Assembly (NCBI GenBank): GCA_019918135.1 | Contig: WBZZ01002490.1 | Span: 186,001-250,000 of the forward strand | DNA length: 64,000 nucleotides | Source of the DNA: Paulinella micropora | Taxonomy: Eukaryota > Cercozoa > Imbricatea > Euglyphida > Paulinellidae | Direction: 5' to 3' | Shown: positions 58,299 to 64,000 of the stretch, one piece after another | How positions within the stretch are numbered: position 1 is the first letter of the stretch | Layout: every line of letters starts with the position of its first letter | The notes under the pieces: model-generated | Seen by the model: the letters and a program-made list of their open reading frames with translations, nothing else | Told to the model about the DNA's origin: nothing | Database searches by the model: none | Made by a program: the position numbers and the translations under genes

Positions 58299-61142
58299 TC
58301 ATTTTGGATCTGAAGTGTATTCCTTCGTACGAATGGTTTCCAGCCGAGGTCTCTTGCAAGGGCCCTGCGCCCGTCGCTCTCCCCTTTCTCTTTTTTTTGC
58401 CTTTCTGTACTTCTTTTTGAGGGCACCCCAATTCTTGATGCCAGCAATCCGGCAGACGCGCCTGCGCTCTGCCTTGCGCTCCGCCCTGCTATTCATCTCT
58501 AGCATTTTTTTGGTCGCGCGCCTGATTTTCTCTGTGTTCTCTTGCGCCGCCAAGGCCCAAACCCTTTCCTGCCACTCCCTGACGCTGGAGCTCTCGCTGG
58601 TGCTCTCGTCTGGCTCCGGCTCCGAGCTGGCCTCTGTAGTGTCAAGCAGCCATTGGTCGAACTCGGCTTTGGGTACGATCCGCATGTTTACGATTCCGTA
58701 AGACTTGCCCCGCCCAGCATCCTTGTGACCTTTGTCACCGCAATTCACTTGCCAGCACAAACCATCTCGACAGATTCCCGCGGGGTCGCACTCGTGTCCT
58801 ACCTGGGACTTGCTGTGAGGGCAAAAGCTGCAATAGTTAACGCGCCCATCCTTCTTGTACACGCCCCTACCGGCACCTAGGCTCGTGCGCGGCGGAAACA
58901 CCTTGAACCCGTTTTGGCGCAGTGCGCTGTCGGGGATGTTGTCTGCTTTTGCACTAGATTGTTTCATCTCCTTTAAGTACCCCTCGTACACAGAAATAAA
59001 GTCTGCCCACGGCGTAAGCCGTCCTTGATTGGGAATCACTCCGTGCTCCTTCGACCCCTCGTGCAGGAACCGCGCCAACACGTTCATGCGGGATTCAACG
59101 TATTTCTGGTTTTGTCGAAGCTCTTCAGGTGCTATATCCCGCCAGAAGTCAGCACCAGGTTTCTCTTGTACAGCTATGCGATAGCGAGCGATGCAACGGA
59201 GCAGAATGTAGGCTAACTCATTTTTGGCAATTCGCTCCTTCAGATCAGACTGGACTCTCCCAGGAATTAGAGGCCACAGAAACAGCGCAAGTCGTCGCTT
59301 CCATTGGCCCCTTTCGTCATTATAATTCATGACCCAATTGCCGGCCATGATCAAGGGCGGCGTCCATCGGAGATCTGTCACAGCTGTCTTGTTCTTACGA
59401 GGGACGGCCACGTTCTCTCCTGTGATGCAGCTCTGCATGGTCGCCTGATCTAAAACACTCGCAAAGTTTTGTGGCAGGTCCATACACATGACAAGCTCCT
59501 TCCGATAAAGGCCTTCCAGACCAAAGCGTTCTTCCATATTTTTAGACATTACCCCAGTCTTGCCCTTAGGTTTCATAAGCGCAATAAGCTCCAACACTGT
59601 GCCCTTTCCCGCGCCGCCGTCCCCCAGCAAGAACGGCATAACCTGCCAATTATCAAATTCTCCAAGCCTATACATGAGCCTTCCAACGAGCACTTCGAAC
59701 ACGTAACCCATTTCTTCGCTTAGCTGCAGCTTCAGCATGTTCGACCAAAGGGGGGTTAGGTATTCGTCGCCTTGGCTTGTAGCTTCCGTCAGTTTTGCGA
59801 AATCTATTTCGAAGTCATAAAAATGATCAGTAAACGGCGCGGGCTCGCCTTTCTCCTCAAAGTCAGCCCAGGTACGGTATTCCAAGGTCTTGATGTTAAA
59901 CGAGCAATTCCGGAAGCTAATCCAGTCGCTACGAATGGACGACGGAGTCATTAACGGAAAGAAAGGGTGCGTCACCCGCGACAGATACTTGTCCAAAGCG
60001 TCATTGCCTGACCTGACGTTTTCAGTGTAATAGATCGAAGACTTTAGAACCTCGGTCGCAAAAGTCCCGTAGTCGTCAGAATACTCATACGCTCCGGGGA
60101 TATGTGCGTGTGGCTTCAGAATAAAGCCTTCATACCGCAGCAGCTTATTTTTGTAGCCGTAGCGCACCAACAGCTCGCGGCAGCATTCTGCTTCATTGGG
60201 CAGCTTGTTCAAATTAACTGGGCCATAAAGCTTCTTCTGGTCCTCGACGGTAGGCAAGTAGCTGTCGCTGTGAAACTCGACGTCGAGCCCGAGCACCTTC
60301 TTCACGTGAGCTCGAATACTTGCCAGCCTTGCACTTGTAAAGACCTTGTCCCCGCCCTGAGCAGATTCTGTCTCAACAAGCAACTCATCGTACTTGTAGA
60401 CTCCTACATAGAAATTCTGCGATTGGAGGTATTTCATAACAGCCATCATGATTTTGAGTTCTTCTCGTTGGTACACGTATGAAACAAAGGTGGCCAGCTT
60501 GTTGGGCTTGTCGTCGAGCGACTTTACCAATTCCCACACTTCTGCGTGGACATTCGCGCGCTTGAGCTGCTCTCCTAAGCTTTTGCACGCTTGTGACCAG
60601 TCACGCATAAGCGGGCAATCGATTGCGTAGTCGCGCAGCACTGATTTCTGGTTGATTACAGAGTTAAACCGTTTCTTGGCCCATTTTCTGTTGGCCGGTG
60701 TATCAGGTCTGCTGACCTGTTCCAACAGCAGCTTTTGCATCGCTTCTCGCTCACCATTCACAAACTTGCGGAACAGCGCGGGGACGACTGCCTTGGCTCT
60801 GTCTGCCAGCTGCACCAAGATCGTCGCCGCCGCGTTGCTTATGTCGATCGACTCATAGAACGCCCCAGAGGTAAGACGCATTATCCATTTAGGAACATTT
60901 CCAATCGAGCCATGCCCGAAAGCCCTTCCTTGCTTGTCACGGTCGCCAGGCATGTAGTCGACAGGGTTTCGATTGAAGGCGCATGAATCTAACAGGTCGT
61001 TGACAGGCTGCTCCCACTCGCCAACTGCTCTGAGCATGGATATTTTCTTTAGCACTCTCTTGTCCATGGTTTGGCCTAACGTGAAAAGCGGAGTCTCCTC
61101 CTTGTCATCACCACCGTCTGCGACCGGCTTTCTCCTAGGCAT
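58299..61142 (-). CDS. D5-type primase-helicase (SF3 helicase)
   Basis: The protein has 947 residues from the first ATG in frame at 61,142 (MPRRKPVADGGDD). The N-terminal half contains a region resembling archaeo-eukaryotic primase domains of D5 proteins (YKYDELLVETE at about 255-270), followed by the D5_N-like linker. The SF3 helicase core starts with Walker A GDGGAGKGT near 503-511, then Walker B-type ELVMCMDLPQN and sensor-like PLIMAGNWVMNYNDERGQWK. A Cys/His cluster (CSFCPHSKSQVGHECDPAG, then CRDGLCWQVNCGDKGH) near 770-805 may bind zinc. A basic Lys/Arg tail ends it. D5 proteins unwind and prime the genome during replication of nucleocytoplasmic DNA viruses; it is the strongest lineage marker in the window. 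Confidence 0.88.
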   Translation of the reverse strand: MPRRKPVADGGDDKEETPLFTLGQTMDKRVLKKISMLRAVGEWEQPVNDLLDSCAFNRNPVDYMPGDRDKQGRAFGHGSIGNVPKWIMRLTSGAFYESIDISNAAATILVQLADRAKAVVPALFRKFVNGEREAMQKLLLEQVSRPDTPANRKWAKKRFNSVINQKSVLRDYAIDCPLMRDWSQACKSLGEQLKRANVHAEVWELVKSLDDKPNKLATFVSYVYQREELKIMMAVMKYLQSQNFYVGVYKYDELLVETESAQGGDKVFTSARLASIRAHVKKVLGLDVEFHSDSYLPTVEDQKKLYGPVNLNKLPNEAECCRELLVRYGYKNKLLRYEGFILKPHAHIPGAYEYSDDYGTFATEVLKSSIYYTENVRSGNDALDKYLSRVTHPFFPLMTPSSIRSDWISFRNCSFNIKTLEYRTWADFEEKGEPAPFTDHFYDFEIDFAKLTEATSQGDEYLTPLWSNMLKLQLSEEMGYVFEVLVGRLMYRLGEFDNWQVMPFLLGDGGAGKGTVLELIALMKPKGKTGVMSKNMEERFGLEGLYRKELVMCMDLPQNFASVLDQATMQSCITGENVAVPRKNKTAVTDLRWTPPLIMAGNWVMNYNDERGQWKRRLALFLWPLIPGRVQSDLKERIAKNELAYILLRCIARYRIAVQEKPGADFWRDIAPEELRQNQKYVESRMNVLARFLHEGSKEHGVIPNQGRLTPWADFISVYEGYLKEMKQSSAKADNIPDSALRQNGFKVFPPRTSLGAGRGVYKKDGRVNYCSFCPHSKSQVGHECDPAGICRDGLCWQVNCGDKGHKDAGRGKSYGIVNMRIVPKAEFDQWLLDTTEASSEPEPDESTSESSSVREWQERVWALAAQENTEKIRRATKKMLEMNSRAERKAERRRVCRIAGIKNWGALKKKYRKAKKRERGERRAQGPCKRPRLETIRTKEYTSDPK

Positions 61143-61689
61143 GTTTGGCAGGGCGCCTCTTTTGAAAACTCTGCACACATAACAAAAAAAAAAAGAAGAT
61201 TAGTTTAGTCCTCACGGAAAAATTTCATGTGAAATTGCGATGAATATCTAAGAGAAAAGGCAAAAGATTCTGCCCCGACTTCTGCCCACTTCCTTAGGTT
61301 TAACAAAACCTACGAATAACTCTGTCTTTTTTGGTATTAAAAAAATATATTGATATTTTGGGTAGAGAGAACTTCGGAGGGAGAAGAAATTGTTCACTCC
61401 CCCCTCTTTTCTTCTTTCTTCTCCCCATTCCCCCCTTCTCCCCCTCCCTATCCCCATTTCCATCTACCCCCCCTTTCACCCCCCTCTTTCCATCTTTCCT
61501 CGCCCTCTTCTTTCTTAGACAAAAAAAAAGTTCTCTCGAGCTTTTGCCAAAAACCTTTTTGGCTCTCTTCTTCTCCCCAAAGAATGTTTATTTATATTAC
61601 CTTTTGTAGGCCGAAACGGCCTGTCCATTTCGTGCCGAATTATGCAAATTTTCATTCTCCTCCTCCGGGGGGTAATGGGATACCCTTAC
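61143..61689. other. AT-rich then pyrimidine-rich spacer
   Basis: 61,143-61,370 is AT-rich and presumably includes the D5 promoter; 61,390-61,500 is a C/T-rich tract. No coding frame or named module was found. Confidence 0.45.
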
Positions 61690-62150
61690 CCCCCCCCCCC
61701 GCCTGAGCAGGGGGGGGGCTGTCGCAGCAAGGGCTTGGTGCAAGCGCGCCCCGACTCAACGCCCTGAAGCCCTAGCTCGGGTGGGGCCTGGCCGCGCTCC
61801 AGCGCTATGTCGCAGTTTTTGCTCGAGACTCTGAGACATAAACCGTGGGGGGACGTTGGGGTTTTTTTTGGTACCCAAAAAACCCCTGCCTGAGCCGGAG
61901 TCGGGACTGTCGGAGCAAGGGCTTGGTGCAAGTGCGCCCCGTCTGAGCGCCCTGAGCCCTAGCTCGGTCGGGGCCGGGCAGCGCTCCAGCGCCATGTCGC
62001 GGTTTTTCTAGAGGCGCTGAGACATAAACCGCGGGGGGGTGGTGGGGTTTTTTTTGGTACCCCAAAAACCCCTGCCTGCGCCGGTGTCGGGGCTGTCAGA
62101 GCAGGGGCTTGGTGCAAGTGCGCCCCTTCCCTCGGGAAGGGGGGAGGGGG
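61690..62150. repeat. 187-bp tandem repeat, about 2.4 units
   Basis: AGCA(A/G)GGGCTTGGTGCAA recurs at 61,726, 61,914 and 62,100 (periods of 188 and 186). Each unit holds GCGCCCTGA..CCCTAGCTCGG, GCGCTCCAGCGC, GAGACATAAACCG, and a TTTTTTTTGGTACC block followed by AAAACCCCTGCCTG. A further partial unit with the GCGCCCTGAG and GGGGCCGGGCA blocks is at 63,075-63,150. Confidence 0.82.
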
Positions 62151-63065
62151 GGCGCCAAGAATGTATAACAAAGCCTTGCACTTGGCATTGAAAACTAAGA
62201 GAGGGAGAGGGAAGAAGCCTGGGAGGAAGCATGGATTGTCTTAGTCCCCCGTCTGAGGATCGGGAGCAGGAGAGGGAAGGGGAGGGTAGGGGCGCGCTAA
62301 GATTGTACAAGAAAAAATTAATAAAAAGAATCCCTGACAAAATTTTGATCTTGGCACTGAGAACGAGGGAGCGGGAGAGGGAAGGGGCAGGGGAGGACCA
62401 GAAGGCGCGACCCCTGTCTCATCCCACCGCCTGATAACTTGGACAAGGAGGGGGAAAGGGGGGGGGGGTTGGTGGAGGCGTTTTATGTATTTCTTTTCTC
62501 ATAGCTTCTGCGCCCTTCCCCTCCCCCTTCCCCTGCTTCCTGAGCCCAGGGGGCTCAGGGGGGGGGGGGAGAGGGGAGGGTGGCAGAAAGGACCTTTGGA
62601 TAGTATTACAGAGGGGGGGCAGCCCTTCCCTGCAAATTCGGTCCCCGAAAAATGGGAGGGGGCGCTCCGTCATAGGCTCATTGCCATCTTCTTAGTTTTG
62701 TGTCAGTTCTGCCCCCTACTCTTTGAGCCCCCCCCCCGGGCTCAAAAGGACGGGGGGGGGGGTAGCAGGGGAGGGGAAGCACAAGACAAATTTAAAACAG
62801 AGACTCCTGGGCGAGGGGGGCGCCAGGAGAAGGGGCGCCCCCCCCCCGGTCTGAGAACAAGGAGTAGGACAAGGAAGGGGCGCCAGGAAAGTGCGAAATA
62901 CGCTGAATTAAAGCTCGACGGTCTTACACTTGGCACTGAAAACTAGGAGCGGAAGAGGGAAAAAGCAGGGGAGGAGGAAGCATAAATTGTCTTAGTCCCC
63001 CGTCTGAGAATCGGGAGCGGGAGTGGAAGGGGGGAGGGGCAGGGTCGCGCTAGGAATGTACAAAA
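62151..63065. repeat. Repeat stretch with R1 elements and palindromes
   Basis: R1 in minus orientation lies at about 62,151-62,200, 62,293-62,362 and 62,880-62,945. R6 in minus orientation is near 62,470-62,515. GAGCCC-GGGCTC palindromes are near 62,540 and 62,725. No gene is present. Confidence 0.75.
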
Positions 63066-63707
63066 AAATTAATAGCGCCCCGTCTGAGCGCCCTGAGTCT
63101 TAGCTAGGGCGGGGCCGGGCATCGCTCCATCGCGTGTCAAGATTTTTCTTTTTATGACCCAGATAATAAACAGTTTTACTCTGGAAAATAAAAAGGAAAG
63201 GAGATGAAAAAAGTGAAATGGTCTTGTCTTCTGTTCAAAAGACCAGGGGAAGGAAGGGAGGGAGGGGCACAAATGTAAATCAGCATCGCGTAAGAGCCGG
63301 GCTTTGAACGTTTGTTTGCTACAAACAGATCCTTTCCCCCTGCCCTTCTTTTTTTTGTCACTCTTCATTTTCGTTCTAATCTTCCTCTTGTCTTTTTCAA
63401 AACCTAATTGGTCATTCTCTTGGCTCGGGGAACAGAAGATGATGGGCTGAGAGAAACAAAATATCCACTACAAACCCCGGCTCTGGACGACGGAGACAGG
63501 ATTTTCTGCTCGAGCAAGGGGTCTGATCTTGCCCCTCCACCCTTAATATCAATTATTTTAATTCCAAAAGAAAAGAGAGCAGATGGAGCAGACTGGCGTA
63601 GGGGGGGGGGGGGGGGTTTGGGTTCGTGCTTGCCTTGAGAAAAAGAAACCGTACAGGGATTTGTGTGCGTAACGCTGAAAGAAAAGCGTAGACGCGAGGT
63701 TTTGTAC

Positions 63708-63729
63708 GGGTCTCGTCAGAACGAGACCC
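63708..63729. repeat. Perfect 9-bp hairpin
   Basis: GGGTCTCGT, loop CAGA, ACGAGACCC, followed by a C-run and T-runs. This resembles a transcript 3' hairpin, but no gene end was recognised upstream. Confidence 0.7.
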
Positions 63730-63873
63730 CTCTTTCTTTTTTTTTACTACTTTCTTTACCCCATTCACCTCTTTTTTTCTCTTGTGTTTTCTCTCTGATT
63801 TGATTTGCTAGCTCTCTTGGTTTAAGAGGAGAGGATAAGCAGCTGACCCCTCTATCGACGCGGGCCTAGCGGG

Positions 63874-63918
63874 GGTCTCTGGAACGGCGCAATGGCAACC
63901 CGCCGCCCCCCAGAGACC
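63874..63918. repeat. 9-bp stem hairpin sharing the GGTCTC motif
   Basis: GGTCTCTGG at 63,874-63,882 pairs with CCAGAGACC at 63,910-63,918 around a 27-nt GC-rich loop. The GGTCTC core is shared with the hairpin at 63,708. Confidence 0.65.
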
Positions 63919-64000
63919 TTTTCGCCGCCCACTCCCTTCATTCTCTTTTTTTGTGTCTTTTTTCTGTTTTGATGAATTTAGAATTTTCGATTTTTAAACT

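Larger units (their letters stand above)
63066..64000. other. Right end: partial tandem unit, AT/CT-rich spacer, two hairpins
   Basis: After the partial 187-bp unit the sequence is AT-rich with AATAAA at 63,166 and 63,188. No frame has convincing protein composition. Two GGTCTC-based hairpins close the window. Confidence 0.5.

Noticed and set aside
58315-58880. Plus-strand frames opposite the D5 gene
   Set aside because: They are antisense shadows of the D5 coding region.
1-64000. LTR retroelement, Polinton or capsid-bearing element
   Set aside because: No reverse transcriptase, integrase, protease, capsid or packaging ATPase sequence was recognised, and the long repeats do not flank such genes.
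1-64000. tRNA or rRNA genes
   Set aside because: No cloverleaf with the conserved T-loop and anticodon features and no rRNA-like stretch was noticed. The end hairpins lack these features.

Overview
The window reads like part of a large nucleocytoplasmic DNA virus genome (Nucleocytoviricota), or a chromosome segment derived from one. The evidence is a D5-type primase-helicase and a crowd of promiscuous eukaryote-like domains: MYND fingers, a BTB/T1 domain, Sel1 repeats, F-box and leucine-rich repeats, a protein-kinase-like fold and a GT32-like glycosyltransferase. Intact genes are intronless or nearly so, lie on both strands, and include divergent and convergent pairs. Bacterial operon structure and Shine-Dalgarno sites are absent, and no tRNA or rRNA was seen. 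No capsid, packaging or polymerase gene lies here, so the lineage cannot be named from this sequence alone.

Layout. 1-2,170: end of an acidic-tailed gene, then a kinase-like gene. 2,170-8,530: dense repeat mosaic. 8,530-10,080: BTB-domain gene with a duplicated 5' part. 10,085-16,530: second mosaic, largely a segmental duplicate of the first. 16,531-18,771: island with a double-MYND gene between two 107-bp direct repeats. 18,772-23,140: third mosaic. 23,141-40,330: main gene-rich block (Bro-like fragment, Sel1 proteins, HELVH metallopeptidase candidate, Cys-rich proteins, a decayed MYND paralogue, three LRR genes). 40,376-45,700: fourth mosaic. 45,828-52,391: predicted membrane or secreted proteins (732-aa membrane protein, small two-TM protein, GT32-like enzyme) and a giant LRR protein. 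52,500-57,060: a different tandem array of roughly 320-350-bp units. 58,299-61,142: D5 primase-helicase. 61,690-64,000: a 187-bp tandem repeat, more repeats and hairpins.

The most striking feature is the repeat system, which fills about half of the window. It is built from a few modules: R1 (about 60-75 bp, ends GTGCCAAG/CTTGGCGC, found also in sense orientation at or near the 3' ends of five genes), R2 (about 200 bp with long inverted arms, about 38 copies, nearly all on one strand), R3 (about 230 bp carrying TTTGGCGCCAAA palindromes), R4 and R6 short modules, and long purine or pyrimidine tracts. Gene fragments are stitched into these modules, so the mosaics look like engines of duplication, gene capture and gene decay.
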